A DNA stretch of 64,000 nucleotides, from NCBI RefSeq assembly GCF_007197555.1, contig NZ_CP041614.1, positions 3,836,001 to 3,900,000 on the forward strand, given 5' to 3'. The notes under the pieces are model-generated. The model was given only the letters and a program-made list of their open reading frames with translations. It ran no database searches and was not told the DNA's origin. Below are positions 29,273 through 39,853 of the stretch, one piece after another. Origin of the DNA: Shewanella psychropiezotolerans (GTDB lineage: Bacteria > Pseudomonadota > Gammaproteobacteria > Enterobacterales > Shewanellaceae). The position numbers were made by a program, and so were the translations under genes. Numbering within the stretch: the first letter of the stretch is position 1; the number at the start of each line of letters is the position of its first letter.

Positions 29273-31069
29273 TTAGAGGTCGAAATCGGCCTCTTCAAGT
29301 TGAGTCAAAAGTTCACTGCTGGACTCAATCTGCTTACGCAGGCTGCGGGTCTGCACTGTCCAATAACTCATATAAAACTGAGCCGTTTTAAGCTTACCCT
29401 CATAGAAAGCCTTATCTTCAGTACCAGACTCAAGCGCCGCGAGCGCCGTCACTGCGCTGCGGGTCCACATCCAGGCCAGTACTGTGATCCCAAGGATCTG
29501 CATATATGGCATTGAGCCCGCCCCCAGGATATCAGGGTTCTTAGGAGCATTAGCAGCCAAAAACTGAGTCGCCTTCTCCAGATCCCCTGACGCATCCATC
29601 AGCCCGGCAAGATAAGGTTTCATGGCATCATTAGCCATGTTTTCACCGATAAGGGTTTTAACCATCTCTGACCAAACCATCAAGGTGGCGCCCTTGTCCC
29701 CCATCAGCTTACGGCCGACAAGATCTAATGCCTGCACGCCATTGGTACCTTCATATAACATGGCAATACGTATGTCGCGCACGAACTGCTCCATGCCCCA
29801 CTCGTGAATATAGCCATGGCCACCGAAAACTTGCTGAGCATCGACACAGGCATTGAAGCCACGGTCGGTGATAAATCCTTTGACGATCGGGGTAAATAGC
29901 GCCGCGAGCTTATTAGCCGCTTTTGCCTTATCCGCATCAGGGTGACGCTCGGCTTCGTCGAGCCACAAGGCTTGCTGGCCAATTAAGGCTCTGGCTCCCT
30001 CGTTGAAGGATTTCTGCGCCATCAGCATACGTCGTACATCGCCATGAACCAAGATAGGGTCGGCGGCCTGTGACGCATCTTTTACGCCACTTAAGCCTCG
30101 GCCCTGAATTCTGTCTTTGGCATAAGCCAAGGCATTTTGGTAGGCAATTTCTGATACCCCTAAACCTTGAACGCCCACACCGAGTCTGGCTTGGTTCATC
30201 ATGGTAAACATGGCTCTCAGGCCCTGATGTGGCTCACCGATAAGCTCGCCTATGGCAGCATCGAAATTCATCACACAAGTTGAGTTACCGTGAATGCCCA
30301 TCTTATGCTCAAGCGCCGCGGCACATAAGCTGTTTGCTTCGCCTAAGCTGCCATCGGCATTAACCATAATCTTAGGCACGGCAAACAGTGATATGCCCTT
30401 CACGCCTTCCGGTGCATCGGGTAGTCTGGCAAGCACCAGGTGAATGATATTCTCCGCCAAGTCATGATCTCCCGACGAGATGAAAATCTTCTCGCCCGAA
30501 ATAGCAAACAGTCCCTCGCCAGCCTCAACGGCTTTGGTTCGCAATAGTGCCAGATCTGTTCCCGCATGGGACTCGGTAAGGTTCATGGTGCCGGTCCATT
30601 CACCGGAAACCAATTTCTCTAAATATTTCTGTTTCAGTGCATCGCTACCATGGGCATGAATTGCCGCATAAGCGCCATGTGTCAGACCCGGATACATGGC
30701 AAACGCCATATTAGTGGCCGTTTTCATCTCGGTAGCAAACACACCGATACACTCAGGAAGCCCTTGACCACCGTACTCAGGATCGCAGGTCAGCGTCGCC
30801 CAACCATTGTCGACATATTGCTTATACGCATCAGCAAAGCCTTTGGGGGCGATAACCTTGCCATCGACCAACTTACAGCCTTCAACATCGCCACTGCCAT
30901 TGAGGGGCAACATGACCTCTGTGGTAAAGTCCGCCACTCCTTGCAAGATTGCATCACCTAAGTCGGCATCGATTTCATCGAAGCCTTTAAGCTCAGTGCG
31001 CTGATATATATTGAGAAGTTCGTTAAGTACGAACTGATAGTCACGAAGTGGCGCTTGATATATTGGCAT
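29273..31069 (-). CDS. Acyl-CoA dehydrogenase with C-terminal extension (DmdC/AcdA-like)
   Basis: A 598-residue FAD enzyme that introduces the first double bond in acyl-CoA beta-oxidation. The family signatures are MNLTESHAGTDLALLRTKA (FAD/substrate contact), ISGEKIFISSGDHD and the catalytic glutamate in MLYEGTNG (about residue 441). The size, the MPIYQAPLRDYQF start and the extra domain after about 470 place it with the large acyl-CoA dehydrogenases that include 3-methylmercaptopropionyl-CoA dehydrogenase; the true substrate is open. It stands alone with a terminator. Confidence 0.88.
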   Translation of the reverse strand: MPIYQAPLRDYQFVLNELLNIYQRTELKGFDEIDADLGDAILQGVADFTTEVMLPLNGSGDVEGCKLVDGKVIAPKGFADAYKQYVDNGWATLTCDPEYGGQGLPECIGVFATEMKTATNMAFAMYPGLTHGAYAAIHAHGSDALKQKYLEKLVSGEWTGTMNLTESHAGTDLALLRTKAVEAGEGLFAISGEKIFISSGDHDLAENIIHLVLARLPDAPEGVKGISLFAVPKIMVNADGSLGEANSLCAAALEHKMGIHGNSTCVMNFDAAIGELIGEPHQGLRAMFTMMNQARLGVGVQGLGVSEIAYQNALAYAKDRIQGRGLSGVKDASQAADPILVHGDVRRMLMAQKSFNEGARALIGQQALWLDEAERHPDADKAKAANKLAALFTPIVKGFITDRGFNACVDAQQVFGGHGYIHEWGMEQFVRDIRIAMLYEGTNGVQALDLVGRKLMGDKGATLMVWSEMVKTLIGENMANDAMKPYLAGLMDASGDLEKATQFLAANAPKNPDILGAGSMPYMQILGITVLAWMWTRSAVTALAALESGTEDKAFYEGKLKTAQFYMSYWTVQTRSLRKQIESSSELLTQLEEADFDL

Positions 31070-31460
31070 TCCTGTTCCCTTTATTTTTATGCTAAATGGT
31101 AAAGCTCAGGTGTTATTTATCAGGTCTTCTATCTTATGTATCTTGTGCATAGATTCTATAGTGTCATTAGAATGAACTTTTCATACACAAGTTTCAATCA
31201 TGCGTTTAATTTAATCATTTTACAAGTACAGAGATCCGACCACTTTACTTAATTTGGTTTGAAAAATCAGCATTAGTTCAAGTTTGTTCCACAGCTAGAA
31301 CAGCGTTACCATAAATTCAGCATAACGACCCCTTATGAAGGGCGGGGAAACAGGGTAAGCTAATTGTCAGTTTTTAAAATAAATTCCGCTGCTTGAACAT
31401 AAAAAGACAAATATGCTCTCTTAAATGTACGGCACGAATTGATGGAATGAGGAAGCAGTA
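31070..31460. other. Divergent promoter region
   Basis: About 390 bases between divergent acyl-CoA dehydrogenase and hexose-phosphate epimerase genes. AT-rich, no ORF recognised; no firm operator identified. Confidence 0.4.
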
Positions 31461-32309
31461 ATGGGCTCAGTCACCACAAAAAAGCACAGCAATGGCTTAG
31501 AATATGTCGATGTCGATACGCCATTATGTAAGGCGAGAATTTTCCTGCAAGGCGCACAGATAGACCTGTTTCAACCAGTCGGTAAAGCGCCGTTACTTTG
31601 GGTCTCATCCGCCGATGATTATCAGCCAGGTAGTGGCATCCGAGGCGGTATACCTGTGTGTTGGCCCTGGTTTGGCCAGAGTGATAACCCGGACTGGCCC
31701 CAACATGGATTCGCTCGCACCCGCATCTGGGCACTGGAATCCGTGCAGATGAAGAATCAGGCCGTCGAACTTAAGCTAACCCTTAAGATAAGTGAAGCAG
31801 ACAAGCTCTACTGGCCCCATGATACTCGCGTCGAAATGCTGTTTACCTTAACGGACACCCTGACGGTATCACTGAAGAACACCAATTTGGCCAGTTATCC
31901 GGTGAGTTTGACTCAGGCACTACATAGCTATTTCCCGGTCAAAGATATTCATCAGCTTAAAGCCACAGGCTTTAAAGGTTCAAAATACATAGAGTTCGGT
32001 GAAGGCCCATTCAAGCAAAATGGCGATGAAGTGCTATTCGACAAAGAAACCGATCGGGTATATACCCAATTGGCTGACGTTCAAGAGCTGCACACCCCGG
32101 ACGGCATTATTGAAGTTAGCCGCGAAAACAGCCACTCAGCAGTGCTCTGGAACCCTTGGATTGATAAGTCTCAGCGCTTGTCTCGTTTCAACAGCGATGA
32201 CTACCAGACCATGGTCTGTCTCGAGGCGGCCAATGTGTTGGAAGATAAGCTCACGCTTGCACCCGATGAGACCCATATGCTGACCACTAAGATTGGCTGG
32301 AAAGATTAG
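31461..32309 (+). CDS. D-hexose-6-phosphate mutarotase-like protein (YeaD family)
   Basis: A 282-residue galactose-mutarotase-fold protein matching the YeaD/glucose-6-phosphate 1-epimerase family: RGGIPVCWPWFGQSD, HGFARTRIWAL, LTQALHSYFPVKDI with its family His, and a C-terminal VCLEAANV segment with the catalytic Glu. These enzymes equilibrate alpha and beta anomers of hexose 6-phosphates in the cytoplasm. Clear GAGGAAG ribosome site. Monocistronic. Confidence 0.87.
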   Translation: MGSVTTKKHSNGLEYVDVDTPLCKARIFLQGAQIDLFQPVGKAPLLWVSSADDYQPGSGIRGGIPVCWPWFGQSDNPDWPQHGFARTRIWALESVQMKNQAVELKLTLKISEADKLYWPHDTRVEMLFTLTDTLTVSLKNTNLASYPVSLTQALHSYFPVKDIHQLKATGFKGSKYIEFGEGPFKQNGDEVLFDKETDRVYTQLADVQELHTPDGIIEVSRENSHSAVLWNPWIDKSQRLSRFNSDDYQTMVCLEAANVLEDKLTLAPDETHMLTTKIGWKD

Positions 32310-32650
32310 TCCATTTAAAGTAACGAGTTTCAATTAAGAGTTTTTAAAGTAATAGATTATAAAGTAATAGGTTTTAAAATAAGAATTTTTTAATTACCAG
32401 CATCTCAACAAAGGGCATATTGTTCATCAATAGGACCTTGTTGTTTTCAACAGCAAGGTCAAAATCATAATTATTAACAGTACAAGGGCTCATGGATGAA
32501 AGCCATCGACATAAAGAAAATCTCCAAACACTTTCAGTCAGTTGCACTTATGCTCCTACTCCAGCTAAGCTAGAGTGATATTGTTACGATTGAATATCAC
32601 TCCATGCTAAACTCAAACCATATTTCTCCACTCTAGTCCGATAATCTTAA
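32310..32650. other. Intergenic region with a 10-bp inverted repeat
   Basis: AT-rich stretch of about 340 bases. A perfect inverted repeat (32573-32582 and 32593-32602, GAGTGATATT arms, 10-base gap) lies about 50 bases before ydbH and may be a hairpin or operator. Confidence 0.4.
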
Positions 32651-35600
32651 ATGTTAAGTCGTCTCTCCCGTGTAAAGCGGCTCATGCTAGCCTTGATTGT
32701 CAGTCTACTCATACTCGTTGTCATTTTGGTCAACAGCTTTGAGAGATTGGCTATGAGTATCGCCAATGATTATCTTGTTGAATATAACACTCAGATAAAT
32801 GAACTCAGCATCAGGCCCACCTCGATGCACCATTGGCAGTTCCCAGTTATCAAGTTGACGGTTCATAACAGTGAAATCAGCATCACAGATTTAGCGTTAA
32901 CCTTAGATACAGATATGAGCCTTTTGAGTCTCTATTCTCAGCAGCTATCTAGCAACCAAGTCGTGAGCTTAATAAAGCAAATATCTATCAAAGAGATCCA
33001 TGCCAAGCTCAATCCAGGCGTGTTAACTGATGCGGGCAAGAATGTCGACGACCAAGGTCCTACCCTGGCACTGGATCTCAATGAACTCCCTCAGATAAAT
33101 ATTGGCACGACTTCGCTGAGCCTGGCGGGCATCTCTGCTTCAGCCTTGAGCTTGACCGTGGAGCATTTAACCTTAGATGAAGATGGCAACCTAAGCACGG
33201 CCATCAGTCGAAACGATAATGCCATTTTTCAGTTAGATGCCCATTTAACGGATAAACAATGGCAAGTATCGAGCCGACTCGTCTTCGATGAGTTATACGC
33301 ATTCCTGACCGAGCTTGCAGCACAAGAGTTCGATACGAGTGCCCTCGCCCCGCTGCTCGCCCTGAAACAAGAGAGTGAACGAATTGGACTGGTATTAAGT
33401 GGCACTCTTGAATCTAACGCCACGCTAGACCTTAAATCGGCTCAACTAGAGTCATCCCATATCTTAAAACACTCAAGCCTGACATTGATGCAGTTTGATG
33501 AGCTCACCTTGACGCCTCACTCACCGAGCTCTTCGGCAGAGGAACCTTTAGCCCAAGACAGGGTTAAATTTGACATCGCCGGCCACCTTGCCGATCTGAC
33601 CTTAACACTACAGCCTTTCACCCTCGAGGTTAGCCCGAGTCGCCATCAGATAAACAGCTTATTACCCCTTCTCTATAATGAACGGCATGATAAACGGATC
33701 ATCCCTCTTGTGGCGGCCTTACTTGAGCCCAGCACCAGTACAGCTGCGGGGGGCGATAAGAGTCAGGCTCGAATAGATGAAAAACAAGCCATTAAGGTGA
33801 TATTCACTCTGTCCCAACCTTTAGACTATTCGTTTGTCTCAAAAAATATTCATCTGGGCCATGCACAGCTGATGATCCGTGATGCCATGGTGGATGCCTC
33901 ATTATCTGCAACTAATTTGTCACTGCAAATACCCACACAGAGTCAGGCATTCGAGTTAACAAGCGATTGGCAGTTTGCAGCGTCCCGCGAGCAAGCATTG
34001 GCGCTTAGCTCACTAATGCCTGACGATCCAAGCCCTTTCGCCGGCAATAAGACCATAGCCGATATCAGACTCGGCGCTTCATCCCTCACCCTGGCAGGAA
34101 AAATAAATATTGAAACTCCTACTGCAAGTGAGTCACCTCAATTCAGGCTCAGTATAAATCCAAATCTGCAGGCACAGATAGACAGTGTGGAGCTAGTACC
34201 TCAGTCAGTAAAACAAGACTCGGCGAGAAAAACTGCAGATAACCCCAGGTTTCAATTTGAGCTGAATCATCTCAAGCTAGTTAGCCATGATGAACTGGTG
34301 ATGACCTCGAGTGAAGCCAGTCCGGTGAGCCTGGATATTCCCAGACTGACATTCTCTATAGGCCCAACGCGCTACAGGCATGACATACAGACTGATTTAG
34401 CCTCTGTCACTAAAGCGCTCAGCTTCGACGCTAACAGCCTAAAATTCAGCACTCTAGCAATGAGCCACTTCATCATAATGAAGAGTCTGATTAATGAGAG
34501 CTTAGCCAGCAGTAATCAAGCAAGCAATAGCAAATTGGCCTTATCCGCTTTCACCCTTGAGTCCGAAGACGTTCAATTCATTCAGTCCACAAGCTCAGGC
34601 GACCGCCTCACGGTATCAACGGCAGTGACGCGTCTAACCAGCCTTGACCCACTGGTGATAAAGCGAATGATTGACTCAGCAGACAAAAACAAACAGCCGA
34701 TTCAAATAAGCGTCCCTCCATTAAACTTTGAGCAGCTAGACAATGAACTGGCCCTAAAACCTGTGCCATCGACGGAGCAAAACGAATATCTGGCTAAGCT
34801 ATCAGGCCTGTATCTCTCTTTAGAAAAAACCAGTTCATTGACGATCTCCGATCTCACTGCAGAGGCGATGAGCCGAGTATTAACCGAAAACCTATGGGAA
34901 AATGTCGCTCACTATGAGCTCAATGGCGCCGAGCTGACTCATCATTACATAAAGAACAACAGAAAACGTACCGAGAAACTGTTAGGCCTCTACACGGCGA
35001 GTCTTTCCCAAACCTTAGACTGGAATGGCGTTAAATTAGATACCCATGAAAACTGGGAGTTCGATGGCCTCGAATTTGTCAGTGAACACAGATTACGGCC
35101 TCACATACCTACAGAGGCTAAAGGCTCACAGCTGCAGCTAACTGGAAAGTTAAATTTAGACAGTGATCTTGGCACTATTTTATCCCTTGTGAGCAATAAC
35201 TACTCCCTGCCAAAATCCCTGTTCATCACAGGTGATGCCAGGCTGCAGACTAAATACGAACTCAATAAAAATGATAAATCGACTCAAGTGAGTATCAATT
35301 TCACACCTGAGCTCACTTCCCTCAGCGGCAGCATTAATGAGCTTCCCTTCGAGCAAGCCGAAATTCAGGCCAGCTGCCACTATCAAATGGAGCAGAAAAA
35401 TCAGTCCTCATCCCCTGAGTCTCAAGGGTCAAATATCAGTACCTTGTCTTGCCCGGATATCCAGTTCTCTGCCGCTGCATTTAATCCCGGCATACTGATC
35501 ACAGATATCAAGGCTCAGGCAGATTTTAGCGTCTCACTTGACGATAAAATCGCTACTAAAAAAGTAACAGAACAAGAAGCAAAAAATCGGAAAGATCTGA

Positions 35601-36199
35601 GTCCTGATGTTGGCAAACGCCCCAAACCTATGCTCCCCGAGACCTTAAGTGCGGCAAATATCCAGATTAATGCTAGCGGTGAGCTCCTCGGCGGACACTT
35701 ACTGTTACCCGAGTTTAACTTAAGATTACACGACAAGTCCCATGGGTATCTGGTCCTCCAGGGGCTTGAGCTTGAACAGTTACTGGCCATCCAGCCTCAG
35801 GTCGGCCTCTATGCAGACGGGATCTTCGATGGCGTATTGCCTGTTGATCTAGTCCAAGGCAAGATATCAATAAGCGGTGGTAAACTGGCTGCTCGAGCAC
35901 CGGGCGGACTCATATCAGTCAGCGGCAATCCGGCGGTGGAGCAGATGCGCCTGTCCCAGCCCTACTTAGATTTTGCCTTCTCCACCATGGAGCATCTCGA
36001 ATATTCAGAACTCTCCAGTAGCTTCGATATGGCCCCCGATGGGGACGCACTATTGAAAGTGAGTGTAAAAGGAAAAGCGAAAGGGATTGAACGCCCTATT
36101 CACTTGAACTACTCTCAAGAGGAAAACATGCTGCAGCTGTTAAAGAGTTTACAGATTGGCGATAAGTTGCAGACTCAAATCGAACAGTCGATGAATTAA
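32651..36199 (+). CDS. ydbH: YdbH family intermembrane phospholipid-transport-type protein
   Basis: A 1182-residue AsmA-superfamily protein with one N-terminal membrane helix (LIVSLLILVVILVNSF, about 14-30) and a very long periplasmic beta-rich body, ending in the YdbH-type C-terminal region (GGKLAARAPGGLISVSGNP and YSELSSSFDMAPDGD). In E. coli YdbH works with YnbE as a bridge for phospholipid movement to the outer membrane, redundant with TamB and YhdP, with YdbL as a helper. The two small downstream genes match that trio. It is longer than the E. coli protein (about 880 residues); the extra length is in low-complexity mid-regions. An in-frame six-G run is present at 33747. Confidence 0.85.
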   Translation: MLSRLSRVKRLMLALIVSLLILVVILVNSFERLAMSIANDYLVEYNTQINELSIRPTSMHHWQFPVIKLTVHNSEISITDLALTLDTDMSLLSLYSQQLSSNQVVSLIKQISIKEIHAKLNPGVLTDAGKNVDDQGPTLALDLNELPQINIGTTSLSLAGISASALSLTVEHLTLDEDGNLSTAISRNDNAIFQLDAHLTDKQWQVSSRLVFDELYAFLTELAAQEFDTSALAPLLALKQESERIGLVLSGTLESNATLDLKSAQLESSHILKHSSLTLMQFDELTLTPHSPSSSAEEPLAQDRVKFDIAGHLADLTLTLQPFTLEVSPSRHQINSLLPLLYNERHDKRIIPLVAALLEPSTSTAAGGDKSQARIDEKQAIKVIFTLSQPLDYSFVSKNIHLGHAQLMIRDAMVDASLSATNLSLQIPTQSQAFELTSDWQFAASREQALALSSLMPDDPSPFAGNKTIADIRLGASSLTLAGKINIETPTASESPQFRLSINPNLQAQIDSVELVPQSVKQDSARKTADNPRFQFELNHLKLVSHDELVMTSSEASPVSLDIPRLTFSIGPTRYRHDIQTDLASVTKALSFDANSLKFSTLAMSHFIIMKSLINESLASSNQASNSKLALSAFTLESEDVQFIQSTSSGDRLTVSTAVTRLTSLDPLVIKRMIDSADKNKQPIQISVPPLNFEQLDNELALKPVPSTEQNEYLAKLSGLYLSLEKTSSLTISDLTAEAMSRVLTENLWENVAHYELNGAELTHHYIKNNRKRTEKLLGLYTASLSQTLDWNGVKLDTHENWEFDGLEFVSEHRLRPHIPTEAKGSQLQLTGKLNLDSDLGTILSLVSNNYSLPKSLFITGDARLQTKYELNKNDKSTQVSINFTPELTSLSGSINELPFEQAEIQASCHYQMEQKNQSSSPESQGSNISTLSCPDIQFSAAAFNPGILITDIKAQADFSVSLDDKIATKKVTEQEAKNRKDLSPDVGKRPKPMLPETLSAANIQINASGELLGGHLLLPEFNLRLHDKSHGYLVLQGLELEQLLAIQPQVGLYADGIFDGVLPVDLVQGKISISGGKLAARAPGGLISVSGNPAVEQMRLSQPYLDFAFSTMEHLEYSELSSSFDMAPDGDALLKVSVKGKAKGIERPIHLNYSQEENMLQLLKSLQIGDKLQTQIEQSMN

Positions 36200-36295
36200 T
36201 TCATCGGTTTTTGAACGTTCAGCTTCCAGTCATCTCAAAGCGATATAGTGATACTAATTACTACAATGTTTAATTAATAAAATAAGGAACACTCA

Positions 36296-36496
36296 GTGAA
36301 GAGACTGCCTATTCTGCCCACGACCATTAGCGCGATGATCGCTCTCCTGGCACTCACAGGCTGTACGCCCACAATCAAGATTGAGCCACCGGACAAGCCG
36401 ATAGTGATCAATCTGAATGTTAAGATTGAACATGAGATCAGAATTAAAATCGATAAAGAGCTCGATGAGTTGCTGACCAACGATGAACTGTTTTAA
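36296..36496 (+). CDS. ynbE: YnbE family small lipoprotein
   Basis: A 66-residue lipoprotein starting with GTG behind AAGGAA. The lipobox is LTGCTP, followed by IKIEPPDKPIVINLNVKIEHEIRI, the strand-forming part that in E. coli YnbE completes the end of the YdbH bridge at the outer membrane. Located between ydbH and ydbL as in enterics. Confidence 0.85.
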   Translation: MKRLPILPTTISAMIALLALTGCTPTIKIEPPDKPIVINLNVKIEHEIRIKIDKELDELLTNDELF

Positions 36497-36525
36497 TCTC
36501 GGCTATAGAATTTAAGGAGTACAAA

Positions 36526-36846
36526 ATGAAAACCAAATTATTGGTGCTCGCAGCAGGACTATTGCTGAGCCTAAATGCATTTGCCATATCGCTACATGAC
36601 GCTAAGTCTCAAGGTTTGGTGGGTGAGCAAACAAATGGCTACTTAGGCATAGTAAAAAGTAGCCCGGATGCCAGCGCGTTAGCTAAACAGGTCAATGCTA
36701 AGCGTAAGGCCCATTATGAAAATATTGCCAAGAAAAATGGTATTTCAATCACAGAGGTCGCTAAAATGGCGGCTGAAAAAGCGATGAGGGCCACTAAGAA
36801 AGGCCTATATATTCAAACTAAGAGTGGTAAGTGGATTAAGAAATAG
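36526..36846 (+). CDS. ydbL: YdbL family (DUF1318) periplasmic protein
   Basis: A 106-residue exported protein (signal peptide ending NAFA) with the DUF1318 features DAKSQGLVGEQTNGYLGIV and KRKAHYENIAKKNGISITEV. In E. coli YdbL modulates the YdbH-YnbE interaction. It closes the three-gene unit and is followed by a strong terminator. Confidence 0.87.
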   Translation: MKTKLLVLAAGLLLSLNAFAISLHDAKSQGLVGEQTNGYLGIVKSSPDASALAKQVNAKRKAHYENIAKKNGISITEVAKMAAEKAMRATKKGLYIQTKSGKWIKK

Positions 36847-36897
36847 TGGTTTCAAAAACAGCCATCTCTTCTATCGATTGAGCTATTTACTGCCATA

Positions 36898-36923
36898 AGA
36901 AAGCCCGCGAACGCGGGCTTTCT
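36898..36923 (+). terminator. Intrinsic terminator after ydbL
   Basis: GC-rich arms AGAAAGCCCGCG and GCGGGCTTTCT around a 3-base loop. Confidence 0.88.
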
Positions 36924-37012
36924 GTTATGTCGCTTTGAGCGACGTTAATATTGATTGATATAAGTCACTCTAACGGCTCAATCTAATAGCATTTCAGTTC
37001 GAAGAATAAGCA

Positions 37013-39853
37013 TCAAAACTTGAGGCTTGTTTTCCCCTTGAGGCCATCGTTGTCTTTAACCACTAACTTAACCTTGCTAGCACGACTGGCAAACTTGATC
37101 GCCAATGGACCCGATGCACGACTGCCATCGTTAAACTTCCACTTATGCTTAGTGATATAGCCATCGTCATCGAAGCTCATAGACACAAACAGGTCGATAA
37201 ACCAGAGGTCGATATGCTTTATCACGGCAACAGGCTTAATCTTGTCAGCTTGTGTATCTATGGTGATGGTTTGCGAGACATTATGGGTTAAGCCGTCATT
37301 ATCGGTAACGGTTAATGTCACCAGATAATCGCCATCTTGTGCATATTCATGGCTGACCATAGCAGACTCAGCGACAGCGCCGTCGCCTAACTCCCATGAG
37401 TAACTCACAATCTCACCGTCTTCATCTGCTGAGGTATCATTAAACGTCACCACGGCACCATCAATAGACACAGTGAAACTGGCCACTGGAGCAATATTAT
37501 CTTCACCAAGCAACACAGAGATAACCACAGGATCGTGATCCGACGAGCGATATGCATCATTATTGTACAAATCAGCGAGCTGCGCATCTGACTTAAACTC
37601 TTCGTTGTAGTCGAGTAATCTTGGCTCATCGGTATTGATATGCCACTCGGTTACGTCGATGACTTTATCCAACAAGCTAGCATTAGCCAGGGCATGATCC
37701 AGCTGACCCGACTCTCCCGAATAAACATAAGAGTATGCATTCTCTTTATCAAGATGGTCGAACAACTCAGTAAACCCTGCGTTTTTAAGTGCTGTTAATG
37801 GATTTTCCTGAGCATAGGCATTGAGATCACCCATCACTAACACATCGGCCTCACCGTACTCAGCTGCTAGCCAGAGACTGACCGCCTCGGCGGCGCTGGT
37901 GCGGGTCAAATTACAGTTACCTTGACCATCGTTCATATTGGGATCGCCTAAGCTATCACAATCACTGCCCTTAGATTTAAAGTGATTCACTGCAACAACA
38001 ATCACCTCATCACTATCAAGGTGTCTGAAGGCTTGAGTCAACATAGGACGATTCTTACCGTCGTTAAACAGTGGGTTATTGTTTTCATCCAATGGTGAAT
38101 TAGCGCTTGAAAGCACTTTAGCCACGCCATTCAGGCTCACCTTGTCTAGGCGATAGATCATACCCACAGTGATAGCATCTGTCCCTATGCCAGCAGCGGT
38201 TTCTGCGCTGACATAAGCATAGCGAGTCTCACCGATTGCCTGGTTAAGGCCGGAGACGAGATCGGCAATGGCTGATTCACTGCCAAAGCCATCATTTTCT
38301 ATCTCCATCAAACCTAATACATCGGCATTAATGGCGACCATAGCGGCAATGATCTTGTCTCTTTGACGGATAAATTCAGTAGCGGTATCCGCGCCACGTG
38401 GCGTCGGGAAACCCGCCCCAGCACCATCACCATTGAAATAGTTAAGCACATTGAAGCTGGCAAGGATTAGATTGCCGCCTTCGGCGAGCATTGGCGCCGG
38501 AGTTCTCGCATTTTCGGCGACGAAATTAACCGTATCCATAGGCATCAGACGATACTTACCAAAACCATAATGCATTACCGCATCGAGTCCTGTGATGGTA
38601 TCACCGACACGCACCGTATTTGATGCACTTAGCCCTGGCGCCGGATAACGCACAGGATCTGGGTTTTGCGATGTCAGTCCATCGTCTAACACTATGGCAT
38701 CTTTAGCATTAGCAGCAGTTACCGCCAGTGCATCACTGCCAGGGGCGGCAACTTGAGTACCTATATAATGACGTTGGCTACCTAACAGTAACTCACCATA
38801 ACGGCCTAAGTTATAGACTTCATTGACCGTTAAGTTATGGCTGAAACTGACGCGCATCCCTTCGAACGCTTCTAGATCACTTGTCTCATCGATTGGCAAG
38901 GTCACTATGGCGGCTGTTGGCATCGCCTGAGCCGACTCACAGAGTATATGAGCAGCCACATCGGTCAACTCAGTCAAGCCATTGTATTCCTTCACCTTAG
39001 CCTGAAAACGAATACGGTCACCGGCAAGATAACCTGTCACGCTGCCCGTATAGACGAACACACCTTCTGAGGTCAAGGGATCGCCGTCGACTTCATTGTC
39101 GGCCATCTGCACAAACAACCCCTTAAGACCCGCTTCCTGATTACTGGTGACTATAGCTTCGACTTCGACAAACTGACCATTGAGTGGGCTGGTATCGGTC
39201 TGACCTTGAATGGCATGAATAGCCGTGGATGGGTCATTACACACAAGTGTCACAGGTTCTGTGGGCTCAGTTGGGTCGGTGGGATCTGTGGGCTCAGCAT
39301 TAAACTGTCCAAGATCTGAAAAATCATCCTTGGCAAAACCCTGCCAGGTATCTAAGGTCACCTCATCGTCGATAGCGCTATCGCCGATAAGCTGAGCGGG
39401 ATCGCGGCGCAGCGTGTTGTCTTGAGTCGACAAATCACCGCTGCCCCACTGACTACCAGGATCTACGCCAACCTGACCCAAGCTATCGACTACCGCACCC
39501 GACTTTCTGAGGACGATAGCATCATCGCCGTTAAAAAAGCTCGAGTTACTCACTTGATTAGCAAGAGCCAAAATTTCGGCATTAGCATCATTATCGGCAA
39601 GAACATAAGTCTGACCCGCGGCCAAAGTTCCAGTCAGAACTATGGTCGACCCCACATCAGTTTTACCGTTAAAATAGTATTCGACTTGGTATTGGCTGAG
39701 ATCGATATCAGTATTGGTAGGATTGTAGAACTCGATGGCCTTATTGTTACTACTGCCTTCGACATATTCAGAAATGATTAGATGATCGGCTGCCTGAGCG
39801 AACGTGGAAACACCACCTATCGCCAAGGCAAGTAAACTTGCTTTGGTAAACAT
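37013..39853 (-). CDS. exeM: ExeM/NucH-type extracellular endonuclease
   Basis: A 946-residue secreted nuclease. After the signal peptide (ending FAQA) come a lamin-tail domain (about 20-150, LIISEYVEGSSNNKAIEFYN), a Thr/Pro/Glu-rich linker, an OB-like domain (about 205-310), an endonuclease/exonuclease/phosphatase domain (about 455-790, with ASFNVLNYF, LMEIENDGFG, VVAVNHFKSKG, MGDLNAY and SSDHDPVV) and PKD-type repeats. ExeM-type nucleases degrade extracellular DNA and affect Shewanella biofilms. Other ExeM proteins often end in a GlyGly-CTERM; here the end is GLKGKTSLKF, with no such anchor, so it may be freely released. Monocistronic. Confidence 0.88.
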   Translation of the reverse strand: MFTKASLLALAIGGVSTFAQAADHLIISEYVEGSSNNKAIEFYNPTNTDIDLSQYQVEYYFNGKTDVGSTIVLTGTLAAGQTYVLADNDANAEILALANQVSNSSFFNGDDAIVLRKSGAVVDSLGQVGVDPGSQWGSGDLSTQDNTLRRDPAQLIGDSAIDDEVTLDTWQGFAKDDFSDLGQFNAEPTDPTDPTEPTEPVTLVCNDPSTAIHAIQGQTDTSPLNGQFVEVEAIVTSNQEAGLKGLFVQMADNEVDGDPLTSEGVFVYTGSVTGYLAGDRIRFQAKVKEYNGLTELTDVAAHILCESAQAMPTAAIVTLPIDETSDLEAFEGMRVSFSHNLTVNEVYNLGRYGELLLGSQRHYIGTQVAAPGSDALAVTAANAKDAIVLDDGLTSQNPDPVRYPAPGLSASNTVRVGDTITGLDAVMHYGFGKYRLMPMDTVNFVAENARTPAPMLAEGGNLILASFNVLNYFNGDGAGAGFPTPRGADTATEFIRQRDKIIAAMVAINADVLGLMEIENDGFGSESAIADLVSGLNQAIGETRYAYVSAETAAGIGTDAITVGMIYRLDKVSLNGVAKVLSSANSPLDENNNPLFNDGKNRPMLTQAFRHLDSDEVIVVAVNHFKSKGSDCDSLGDPNMNDGQGNCNLTRTSAAEAVSLWLAAEYGEADVLVMGDLNAYAQENPLTALKNAGFTELFDHLDKENAYSYVYSGESGQLDHALANASLLDKVIDVTEWHINTDEPRLLDYNEEFKSDAQLADLYNNDAYRSSDHDPVVISVLLGEDNIAPVASFTVSIDGAVVTFNDTSADEDGEIVSYSWELGDGAVAESAMVSHEYAQDGDYLVTLTVTDNDGLTHNVSQTITIDTQADKIKPVAVIKHIDLWFIDLFVSMSFDDDGYITKHKWKFNDGSRASGPLAIKFASRASKVKLVVKDNDGLKGKTSLKF

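Noticed and set aside
33747..33752. Six-G run in ydbH as a third frameshift
   Set aside because: The frame stays open and in register through the run to the normal C-terminus.
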